From Thoreauomyces humboldtii (Eukaryota; Chytridiomycota; Chytridiomycetes; Spizellomycetales; Powellomycetaceae): DNA of 33,286 nt. The position numbers were made by a program, and so were the translations under genes. The stretch is taken from NCBI GenBank assembly GCA_027596035.1, contig JADGJA010000177.1:1-33286 (forward strand). The letters run 5' to 3'. The notes under the pieces are model-generated. The model saw nothing but the letters and a program-made list of their open reading frames with translations. It ran no database searches and was not told where the DNA came from. Below, piece by piece: positions 24,904 through 33,286 of the stretch (within the stretch, counting starts at the first letter, position 1; the number at the start of each line of letters is the position of its first letter).

Positions 24904-25566
24904 AGTGGATGAGGTGAGATTCGTAACTTGCGGCCAGACTGACCAACTTGGGTATTCCGGAAGGTCAGGGCAATCTGTCGTGCACTTTTATGTAGCGTCG
25001 GGCTTCTGGCAGCGCACCTCCCGAGGACGAGCACCCTTCCGTGTGCCGTCTTAACACAGGAACACAGAATGGACGCTCGGCCTACAGTACATGTAGGCAC
25101 GTGTCCAAGCCCAGCGTAAAGGCCGCATCGGCAGTCGAAAGATCAAGAAAAGAAATGCAGATCCCCTGTCAACGTTCAACGTGCCCATGAATCCCGCCAT
25201 TTTGGTCGAGAGAGTCGGTGAGACACTCCGCATCCTGGTAGCCTGGAGATGGGTCCGATCATTCCCGGCTCTGGCATTCTGCTCTGTGCAGCCCGATCAT
25301 GGCGAGGGGGAAATGTCACCAAGACACGTGGGGCACAATCCGATAGCGGCAATCCGGGAAAATGTGTTGAGGGAAGGGAGGGGGAAATGAGGGCCCCGCG
25401 CCACCTTTTTTCTATCGAAAAGGTCGGGGCAAAAAAGCGCACCCATCTCGTCTTCACTCCTGCGAGAGCCGAGCGGCAACCTCACCGGCAAGGAGCCGCC
25501 TCGGTCGACCGCGTCCTAATTTCAGGGAAACGCGGCGAGCAGAAACAAGGGAAGATATCAAATTTC
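24904..25566. other. Intergenic region upstream of the Vps62-like gene
   Basis: About 660 bp between two minus-strand genes. It should contain the 3' flank of the AGC kinase gene and the Vps62-like promoter. Open frames on both strands lack family features; I see no RNA gene. Confidence 0.5.
24985..24992 (-). promoter_or_regulatory. TATA-like element of the Vps62-like gene
   Basis: CATAAAAG on the minus strand, about 82 bp upstream of the ATG at 24903. It deviates from TATAAA at the first position, so the assignment is tentative. Confidence 0.4.
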
Positions 25567-27619
25567 TCAAATTCCCCTTCTGGTAATTCCGGCCTGGCGC
25601 ATGGATCCGACATGGCCCTGCATCTTGTTCGGGGCGACAAGGCTTCCACCGTTCACGCCTCCGACACTGCCCGCAATGGCCGCATCGGCCTGGTACGAGA
25701 AGCCGGCAAATTGTTCCTGCACGTCCTCCGACAGGTGGCCAGACTGTTCGACGAGGGAATCTTGGGGAACCTCGGACGTGAACTCCTCGTCAAAGTTGGA
25801 CGTGTCGGTCGCGGACGTGACGTTTGGACGGAAGGGTGGCGGGTACTTTCGTGAAAGGAGGCGTGACCAGTTGATGTCGGCAAAGAAGGGGTGTCGCTTG
25901 ATTTCGTCAGCTCCCGAGTGCCCGAGACGTTTTGTGGGTTCCCGGTCTAACAACTGGCAAAAGTGAACAGCGAATTGTAAGTTGTTGAGGGAAAGTGGAC
26001 AGTGGACGCAGCTGACGGAATGTTCCTTCCACCGTGGACGCACCTGCTTCAGCAAGTCTTTGGCGACTGGACTGACGTCGTCCGGGAACGTCAACTCCTG
26101 AGAGAGGATCTTCTTGTACATGTCGTTCGTGTTCTCGTCGTAAAATGGAGGCAGTCCCGTCAACATCTCGTAAAGCAAAATGCCGATAGTCCACCAGTCC
26201 ACCACTTTCGTGTAACCTTGACCGAGGAGGAGTTCCGGGGCTAGGTACTCTGGCGTCCCGCAGAACGTGTTGGTCTTATTGCCGTCCTTCATATTGAGCT
26301 TGCAAAGACCAAAATCGCAGAGAGCAATGTGGCCAGTGAAGTCCAAGAGAATGTTCTCGGGTTTAAGATCGCTGGAAATCCCAATGATAGCCCGTCAAAC
26401 TACGATCCTGATGAACCCATACACGAACAGTACTGCACCTACCGGTAGATGATGTTGTACCCATGCAGACACTCCAAAGCGCACAGTAGCTCGGCCGTGT
26501 AGAACTTTGCCCGATCCTCGATGAACCTGCCCTCCTTCTGCAGGTGATGAAACAGCTCTCCGCCGTTCACAAACGCCAAGACCAGGTAAAGTTTGTCCGG
26601 CGTCTGGAACGAGAATTTCAGGGGCACAATGAAAGGATGGTTGAGCTTTGCTAGAACGGTCCGCTCGGCAAGTGTATGGGCCACCTCGGCTCGCTCCACG
26701 ATGTGTGACTTGCGGAGGATCTTCATGGCATAGATCCGGTTGGTGTCTCGCTTTCGGACCTGCATCACCTTGCCGAAGGAGCCCTTCCCAATGACTTTCA
26801 ACAGTTCAAAATCGTCGATGGTCAACGATTTGTTTTGCTGCAAGTAGGGAAGGAACCATTCAGTATTCGCATGGGATTCGTGCTCACTAGCGTAAAATCT
26901 GTACCTGCTGCTTCTTGAAGTGAAACTGAAGATGAAGCTCTCCAAGCGAGCCCGTATCACTTGCGCCGGAAGCGTCCGCCTGCAAGGGATACCACTGGTC
27001 TTGTAGCTTGCCATCCACCAGAATTGGTTTGACCCGAACACTTCCCAGCGGCACATCGGGAGTGCCTGTCCCTCTTTGGTAGACGGAAATCGTCACCTCG
27101 GCTTCTCGAGATACATCGCTGGGCAAGACTGGCGTGTGAGGGCCAATCCCAAGCCGTCAAGATTGTAATGTCATAACAGCGCTTAGACACTTACAAGTGT
27201 GCCCGATGACCCCACACAACGGTCCTGCTCCCCGGATTCCCTTCCTTCGCCGAGACGAGAATCTCATTCTTGTCGAAATCGATCACAACATATGGCAGCC
27301 TGGTCACGTCGGCTCCGATCCCTCCTCCGATCTGCAGAGCGGATCCGTTCGGCAAGACCAGGTTCCGTGCTTCGACGACCCGGATGAGAAGCAGGCCCGA
27401 CCCGCCGAGTTGAGCCGTGGGACTTTTCGCCGCCACGGGCGACGGAGACGAGACCGAGTGTGCGCTCGAAGGAGAAGAGGAGATCGGGGTATTCGGCGAG
27501 GGACCAGGAGTGGCTGGAGATGACTGAACGGCTGAGGCTGGACGGGACGAACTCGACACCGCTGCTTTTAAAGGCGGGTTTGGCGCTGCCGCCTCGGGCG
27601 CTGGTTTTTTCTTGAACAT
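25567..27619 (-). CDS. AGC-family protein kinase, Ypk1/Gad8 (SGK-like), with N-terminal C2-like region
   Basis: Exons complement(27195..27619, 26905..27118, 26443..26837, 26044..26371, 25567..25953) join in phase to give 582 residues. Residues 1-70 are low complexity (Ser, Pro, Ala). Residues about 72-205 resemble a C2 domain: LLLIRVVEARNLVLP, LPYVVIDFDKNEILV, LQDQWYPLQ, LGELHLQFHF. The kinase domain follows: GKGSFGKV near 230, AMKILRK, YRDLKPEN near 344-351, DFG near 363-365, T-loop NTFCGTPEYLAPE with Thr379. The C-tail has turn-motif Ser520 (PQDSLV) and hydrophobic-motif Ser540 (FAGFSY). It matches yeast Ypk1 almost word for word through LYLVLAF-NGGELF and HIALCDFGLCKLNMKD. Ypk/Gad8 kinases are activated by PDK1-type kinases and TORC2 and control membrane lipid homeostasis and stress growth. 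Sch9 also has a C2 domain, but the kinase sequence favours Ypk/Gad8. A TATAAA box lies about 112 bp upstream. Confidence 0.94.
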
Positions 27620-27730
27620 GTCGGCAAGGCGTTATGACGGTTGAGCTGATGGATGCGACCGGGTAGTGTCAGGAAGTCTTAAGGTGGAGCGAAGTCTCTG
27701 AAATCTGGCAGCAAGTGTCTTCTCGCTGCG

Positions 27731-27736
27731 TTTATA
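27731..27736 (-). promoter_or_regulatory. TATA box of the AGC kinase gene
   Basis: TATAAA on the minus strand, about 112 bp upstream of the kinase ATG at 27619. Confidence 0.5.
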
Positions 27737-28514
27737 ATGCCCCGACCAGCTAAAAATAGAGAGAAGCAGAAGAGCTTTCAAAGACAAACATCTACAGTGT
27801 ACCAAGCCAGTAACCCCCTCCCTGCTGTGACTCTACGTTATCGAAGAATCTTGTTCTCCGAAACGACACCGAGAGATAGCGACCAGCGGTACAAGGTCTC
27901 GAGTACCGGTATGCCAGGTTCAGTGCCGTCAATTCGAGAGCCAAGTGTCCTGCACGGGAAGCTGTCGAGCCGGGACGACAAAGCGGCAAACGCCAATTGT
28001 ACAGTCGCATGCCAGACTCCAGATGGCCGCCTCCGTCGAGTCAAGATGTCTCAACTGACGTTTGACATGGTCATGCTAGGCTTATGGTGGAGGGAATTCC
28101 GCGGAAGATTTGGCTTTTACGCATGGTATCACGGAATGCCCTGGTCGATTGTTCTCGTAAGAATCGTAAGACGAACTGCGACCTTGAGGTATGAATCAAA
28201 CAGAACCGCAAGTTGGCAGGGCATCAAGTGAAGTGCCCTTGAATACTTTGTTTTCCCACGGAAGGTTTCCGTCCACATCGGTTTATTTGGACTGGCAAGA
28301 GCTCTGCAGTCAAGTCAAATGATGGCAACATCACAGCTTTCGACCATATAGATGGCTTGTAAACGATTCTATGTCTGCCTCTTTTGTCAACCGGTGCCAC
28401 CGCACCAAAGCAACATGCCTGTCAAAAAGCGACGGTCAAAAAAAAAGTCAGAGTCCATATCCTGCTGTGCAGTCCAACTTTAGAATCACGGCCAGGTCCT
28501 CGAATAGAGTTAAA

Positions 28515-28536
28515 CCGAATGGGTTCCGAATGGGTT
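28515..28536. repeat. 11-bp perfect tandem duplication
   Basis: Two adjacent copies of CCGAATGGGTT in the long intergenic region. No known binding site is recognized; slippage is the simplest explanation. Confidence 0.85.
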
Positions 28537-28623
28537 CTGCGGAACAGACAAGGTCGCGTGGTGCATGTGGCGCATCTATTCCCTTCCTACCCTCATGGAT
28601 TCCCGACGCTCAGTGCGGCAATT

Positions 28624-28882
28624 AGGGGCGCGAAATGAATCCTCTTGATTGTACCCGCGCATCGTTCTCATTCTGGTGTCATGGGGAAGAACGAGTAATA
28701 GCAATCGTCAACGAGAGAACTGGGTGACACTTGAATGGCGAGGCGCGGACCGACAGCCTCTCATCGTCGAGGCCAGGTGGTCCCCCGGCAATCCGCGCAC
28801 GGATGACATCATGAAGCTGGACCGTTTGATGGGCCCCTCCACTCGCTCGGAGAGGAAGAAGAAGAGCTGCCCCCCCTTATAA
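28624..28882 (+). promoter_or_regulatory. Glycogen synthase promoter: TATA box and STRE-like pentamers
   Basis: TATAA at 28878-28882 is preceded by stress-response-like cores: AGGGG at 28624-28628, and CCCCT at 28834-28838 and 28873-28877. In yeast, CCCCT/AGGGG is bound by Msn2/4 and drives stress induction of glycogen genes. Pentamers are frequent by chance, so only the TATA box is reasonably supported. A pyrimidine-rich leader follows from about 28890. Confidence 0.45.
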
Positions 28883-29039
28883 CCCTCTCGTCGCTTACGA
28901 TTCCCGCCCTCCTCCTGTTGGTGTTGACTATACAGGACTTGTCGCTCAATCTCATCTTCCTGGACGAAGCACTCCCCCTAAAGCTTCATCCCCATCACAC
29001 ACACACTCTACATACACACCTCCATCGCACCGACTATTG

Positions 29040-29364
29040 GTAAGTCGTCACTCATCACCCTCCAGGATCGATTTGTGTGCAGACGCGCTTCGACCCGAAT
29101 CCGATGCATCTGGCGATCTTGAGGATGGGCGTCTTAAAGCGGGAAAGCACGGAACGCGGACGTCTGCTCGATAGATGGTCTTGCCGACGCTGGCAGTGCG
29201 AGCTTCGTCGCTGGTGTGGCAATGCGCGCGGCGCTCGGCTGCATCTTGCCTAGGTTGAGATCGAGCGTCCACGAATCCCCGAGAAACATCCCACTGCACC
29301 ATCGCAGCCCATCCCTAGTGAGCCTTTTCTAATACTCGTGCCATCCATATTCTCCGTTCTACAG
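29040..29364 (+). other. Probable 5' UTR intron of glycogen synthase
   Basis: A strong donor, ATTG|GTAAGTCG at 29040, and an acceptor, CGTTCTACAG ending at 29364, would define a 325-nt intron between the TATA box and the start codon at 29391. It would leave a short leader and fits the 510-bp distance from TATA box to ATG. It is not proven and is longer than the coding introns here. Confidence 0.5.
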
Positions 29365-29390
29365 AGCGCGCACAGAGTGGTCTCACTACG

Positions 29391-32053
29391 ATGAGTCTCA
29401 CCAAGGTAGACATCTCCAAGCCTTTGCTCTTTGAGATTGCTTGGGAAGTCGCGAACAAGGGTACGTTTCAGGGTCGTTGGTAATAGATTCAGGCACCAGG
29501 TATGCCAATTCTCAAGCTCCCCATCTTGTTCTCCTAGTTGGCGGTATCTACACTGTCATCAAGTCGAAGGCTCCTGTCACATGCAATGAATATGGTGACC
29601 GCTACTGTCTCATTGGACCGCTGTCCTACAAGACGGCACCTATGGAAGTCGAGGCAGTAACGAAGCCGCATTCCGAGGCCATGAAGAGGACCCTGGAGAA
29701 TCTCACAGCCCGCGGCGTAAAGTTTCTTTACGGCCGATGGTTGATCGAGGGTGCACCTTACGTTCTCTTGCTGGACGTTAAAAGCGCATACCACCGCATG
29801 AACGAATGGAAGGCCGACCTCTGGTCCACAGCGGGCATCCCTAGCCCAGCGAACGACGTCGAAACCAACGAAGCAGTTGTTTTCGGTTACCTCGTCGCGT
29901 GGTTCCTTGGAGAGGTAATCGAACGAAAACTTTCTTTTTGCGGACTGACAGTTCCTAACAACACCATTCTTGGTACTTCCAGTTCGTTCATCAGCAGGAC
30001 CATTGTCAGTCTCTACCCCAGTCCGAAGTGGATGAGCGTCACCCAGCAACAACCAAGCCTGCCATCATCGCTCACTTCCACGAGTGGCTGGCCGGCGTTG
30101 CGCTTGTTCTGCTCCGCAAAAGGAACCTGAACATTGCCACGATCTTTACCACCCACGCAACTCTTCTTGGACGATACCTCTGCGCTGGTGACGTTGATTT
30201 CTACAACAACCTGAAGTATTTCGACGTCGATGCCGAAGCGGGTCAGCGAGGAATCTACCACCGCTACTGCATCGAACGTGCTGCAACCCACTGTGCTGAC
30301 GTTTTCACCACCGTCAGTCACATTACGGCCTACGAGGCTGAGTGGCTCTTGAAGAGGAAGCCAGGTGCGCTCACCCGCAATATGTAGCTTTCAGGCGGAT
30401 ATACTGAAACATGCCTTTAGACGGTGTGACACCCAACGGTCTCAACGTAGTCAAGTTCAGCGCTCTCCACGAGTTCCAGAACTTGCACGCAAAGGCCAAG
30501 GAGAAGATTCACGAGTTCACGCGCGGACACTTTTACGGATACAACGACTTTGACCTGGACAATACCCTGTACTTCTTCACTGCCGGTCGATACGAGTTCC
30601 GTAACAAGGGCGTGGATATGTTCATTGAATCCATGGCTCGTAAGTTGAAGTTGTTTGTGCAGTGATAAAAATAGTTCGATAATCTGCTCATACCCTGTGT
30701 CTGTTTGCAGGTCTCAACGCGCAATTGAAGCACATCAACTCACCGATCACGGTGGTTGCTTTCATCATTATGCCAGCAACAACGCACAGCTTCACCGTCG
30801 ATGCCCTTAAGGGCCAGGCAGTAATGAAACAGCTCAAGGAGTCTGTGGCCGAGATCCAGCACTCGATTGGAAGCCGGATCTTCGAGAACGCCGCGAGGTT
30901 CGTTCGAAACCTGATTGCAACCGCACGTTTGCTGCTCTGTGCTAACAATTTGTCATTTTTCATACTTGCAGAGGGAAGATCCCTGACTCTACGCAGTTGG
31001 TATCGGATCAGGACTTCGTTCTGCTCAAGCGTCGCATTTATGCGCTCAAGCGTGATTCGCTTCCCCCTGTCGTCACCCATAACATGGCCGACGACGCTGC
31101 CGACCCTATTCTGAACCAGATCCGAAAGGTCAAGCTCTTCAACGCCCCTGAAGACCGGGTGAAGATGATTTTCCACCCGGAATTCCTCAGTTCCAACAAC
31201 CCCTTGCTCGGAATGGATTACGAGGAGTTCCTGCGAGGGTGCCATTTGGGCGTGTTCCCTTCGTACTACGAGCCATGGTAAGAGACGCTGTCTTCCATGT
31301 TACCGCTAGCAAGCTCCCTTGCTCATGCGCTTATACAGGGGATACACTCCAGCGGAGTGCACCGTTATGGGAGTGCCTTCTATCACGACGAACCTCTCGG
31401 GCTTTGGTTGCTTTATGGACGAGATGATATCCCACCCCCCGGACTACGGAATCTACATTGTCGACCGTCGTCTCAAGTCTGTCGAAGAATCGTGCCAGCA
31501 ACTGGCTGACTGCATGATGGAGTTCTGCCAGAAATCCCGTCGTCAGCGTATCAACCAGCGAAACCGAACGGAACGTCTTTCGGACCTCCTCGACTGGAAA
31601 CGTATGGGACTGGAGTACGTCAAGGCACGATGGGTCGCCATTCGCCGCAAGTGGCCCGAGACGGTCGCCGCTCACGAAGGCCGCCACGATGATTCTGACG
31701 AGTACGGCGCAGCCGGCGACCTCCAGTACGGCTACGAGTCGGACGCCGCCGGAGTCTCCGGACTTCAGCGTGATGACTTGACCAACCTCAAGTACCATCA
31801 GAAGGTGCCCCGCCCCCAGTCTGCACCCGGATCCCCTCGCATCCGCGAGGAGCGAGAGACGGAAGAGGAAGACCCGACCCACAAGGGCTTGTTCGAGGGT
31901 CGGGACGGCGAGCGTCTCGACGCCGCCGACCTGATTGAGGGTCTCAAGGCGTTGGGCATGAAGGGAACCAGCGAAAGCTACATTCCTCCCCCGGGTGACC
32001 GTGCCTCCAGCAACGAGGAACTGAATGCGAACGACCACGGACTTCGCAAGTAG
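29391..32053 (+). CDS. GSY1: Glycogen [starch] synthase (Gsy/GYS type, GT3)
   Basis: Exons 29391..29460, 29538..29914, 29983..30364, 30421..30639, 30711..30897, 30972..31277, 31339..32053 join in phase and give 751 residues (yeast Gsy2: 705). The enzyme transfers glucose from UDP-glucose to the growing alpha-1,4 chain in the cytosol. Landmarks: [17 protein letters not shown] at the donor-binding N-terminus; [49 protein letters not shown]; and the active-site run [20 protein letters not shown] around 509-528, with the conserved EPWGYTPAE glutamates. The arginine cluster [13 protein letters not shown] (about 581-593) is the glucose-6-phosphate sensor of eukaryotic enzymes. The acidic C-tail contains [10 protein letters not shown], resembling the inhibitory phosphorylation region. 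An extra 15-20 residues sit just before the AHFHEW block. Confidence 0.96.
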
Positions 32054-32349
32054 GGACTTGAATTCCACGCACCTTTCCTCCCTGTTTTGCCATGTCCCAT
32101 TGCCCGTTTCTTCACATTGCCAAATTGAACATTCTTTACCGCTTGCTCGATGTCTTGTCCGTACGTCTGTTCGTTGGATTATCTTTGGCCAATCGTGGAT
32201 GGTGGATAGAAATTCAACAGGATGTCTGTGAGCTTACCAGAAGCGGCTGTGTGTTTTCATTTCGTCACCCCCGAGAACCACATGAAGAGATCTTTGCATT
32301 TCGACTTCGACGCTCAGACACTCTCAAGTAGCGACGTACAGCACCTGCA
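32054..32349. other. Intergenic region between glycogen synthase and uL3m genes
   Basis: About 300 bp holding the 3' flank of glycogen synthase and the promoter of the ribosomal protein gene, both on the plus strand. No additional gene is supported. Confidence 0.5.
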
Positions 32350-33286
32350 ATGTCCAGCCCCCTCCTGTGCGGAGCAAAGGCTGTTGCATCAGCTGCACGG
32401 TGCAGCCGGAAGCCATCCACGATTTCTGCGGCAATACCGTCCCTATTCCGGTTACCACTAACCCGCGCTCCCTCCACCACTACCCACATCTGCTCCCGTC
32501 TCCTCCGCACAACGCCACAACTCAATGCTCGCTCTAGCAGTCTAGTCGCGCCCTTCAAAGCCGCTCCCTCTGCTACCGGCGCTCGTCCCGGTCTCTATCA
32601 CCTCCAACCCCCTCCTCCAGCCACCTTCCCCGTGTCGGACGGAACCTCTGCCACACCCACACCACAGTGGACCCCAGCGTCGAAGCGTACGGGCGTTGTG
32701 GCCATCAAAAAGGGAATGACGGCTGTTTGGGACGAGTGGGGCGTCAGTACGCCAGTCACCGTACTTCAGGTGGGTTCGAATCGTCCACAAGCGCACTGTC
32801 GATGGAGTCAGGTCGCACGTGTTCAAAGGCTTAGTGGACGGAGGAATTGATATCCGCTTGCGGAGGACGGTTCAGAAACCACTCGGGAAGCTTTCTCACG
32901 AGGATGTCTGTCGACTGATCCTGCACCACGGCTGACCCACCAATGTCGCTTGGCCTCGTTTAGATTGTTGATTGCGAAGTGATCCGAACCCGATGGCATG
33001 CTGGGTGTGGTTCTTACATCGTCGAACTGGGGTCTGTCGACCACCCGCGTGTTCACCGCATCAAGAAGGCTCAACTGTTCCACTACCGACGATGGACCAT
33101 CACGCCAAAGCGCCAGATGACCGGTTTCAAGGTGTCCCCAGACGCTTGTCTGCCAACTGGAACCAGGCTGCTCGCAGCTCACTTTGTCCCGGGACAGTTC
33201 GTCGATTGTCAGGCTACCAGGTTAGGTTTGGAAGCATCACGACTCATATCTTTGCATCGCTCTTTGCTGATAAATCTGGTCCCCCC
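32350..33286 (+). CDS. Mitochondrial large-subunit ribosomal protein uL3m (MRPL9/MRPL3), 3' end outside the window
   Basis: Exon 1 32350..32769, a 194-nt intron, exon 2 32964..33220, then a donor GTTAGG at 33221; the rest lies beyond the window edge. The first 75 or so residues are rich in Arg, Ser, Ala and Thr with no early acidic residues, a good mitochondrial presequence. [19 protein letters not shown] and VSTPVTVLQ open the uL3 fold, and after the intron IVDCEVIR continues it. [20 protein letters not shown] and [13 protein letters not shown] match the mitochondrial uL3 family (yeast MrpL9), a core protein near the peptidyl transferase centre. The exon 1 to exon 2 join is supported by continuity VLQ|IVDCEV in phase 0. 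The frame cannot be followed to its stop. The start follows glycogen synthase by about 300 bp. Confidence 0.88.

Larger units (their letters stand above)
27620..29390. other. Long divergent intergenic region between the AGC kinase and glycogen synthase
   Basis: About 1.77 kb between divergent starts, the longest gene-free stretch here. The left end carries the kinase promoter, the right end the glycogen synthase promoter and 5' UTR. A plus-strand frame at 27737-28231 (164 codons) shows no domain and overlaps the kinase upstream region. I cannot exclude a small unrecognized or noncoding transcript in 28000-28800. Confidence 0.5.

Noticed and set aside
27737..28231. 164-codon plus-strand frame in the long intergenic region.
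   Set aside because: It overlaps the TATA box region of the AGC kinase and has no recognizable domain or splice context.
31331..32068. 245-codon antisense frame opposite the last glycogen synthase exon.
   Set aside because: It is a mirror of a strongly conserved coding exon, with no domain of its own. GC-rich codon bias opens the opposite frame.
32770..32963. Open frame inside uL3m intron 1 with a [12 protein letters not shown] stretch that recalls ribosomal uL18.
   Set aside because: The uL3m protein continues cleanly from VLQ to IVDCEVIR across this intron. A stop-free run of about 54 codons is not rare at this GC content, and the resemblance covers only a dozen residues.

Overview
The window is nuclear DNA of a fungus, most likely a basidiomycete. 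Genes are dense and cut by many short GT-AG introns (mostly 54-96 nt, in all three phases). RNA polymerase III subunit 1 alone needs 23 introns to give a full-length 1440-residue protein. I found no tRNA, rRNA, CRISPR or transposase gene. Exon models were built by hand: I required consensus splice ends, matching phases and family-consistent protein across every junction.

Layout. 161-700 (+): uS3-like mitochondrial ribosomal protein. 1053-3097 (-): PacC/Rim101 zinc-finger regulator. 3759-4418 (-): P-loop kinase of the uridine kinase/YFH7 type. 5199-5707 (+): small membrane protein. 6130-11984 (+): RPC1 (RNA polymerase III), converging on 12108-13404 (-), proteasome subunit alpha-1. 13884-15607 (-): multi-pass membrane protein. 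16225-16741 (-): small secreted eight-cysteine protein. 17329-19093 (-): two poorly understood genes, one with an internal 52-bp duplication. 19159-about 20095 (-): acyl-CoA-binding/ankyrin gene, partly unresolved. 20296-21685 (+): WDR61/Ski8. 21983-23226 (-): mitochondrial GTP/GDP carrier. 23649-24903 (-): secreted Vps62-like protein. 25567-27619 (-): Ypk1/Gad8-type AGC kinase with a C2 region. 29391-32053 (+): glycogen synthase. 32350-end (+): mitochondrial ribosomal protein uL3m, cut by the window edge.

The genes are mostly housekeeping: Pol III transcription, proteolysis, RNA surveillance, mitochondrial translation and nucleotide transport. Three serve nutrient or stress responses: a pH regulator, a TORC2-type effector kinase and glycogen synthase. 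They do not form a cluster or one pathway, and I see no convincing new multi-gene system. The most interesting points are local: an in-frame TAG followed by apparently conserved coding sequence in the ankyrin gene, widened metal-ligand spacings in the PacC fingers, two mutually exclusive phase-compatible introns that swap a membrane segment, a transition-only 52-bp duplication between inverted 10-mers, and a nuclear gene for a uS3-like mitochondrial protein.
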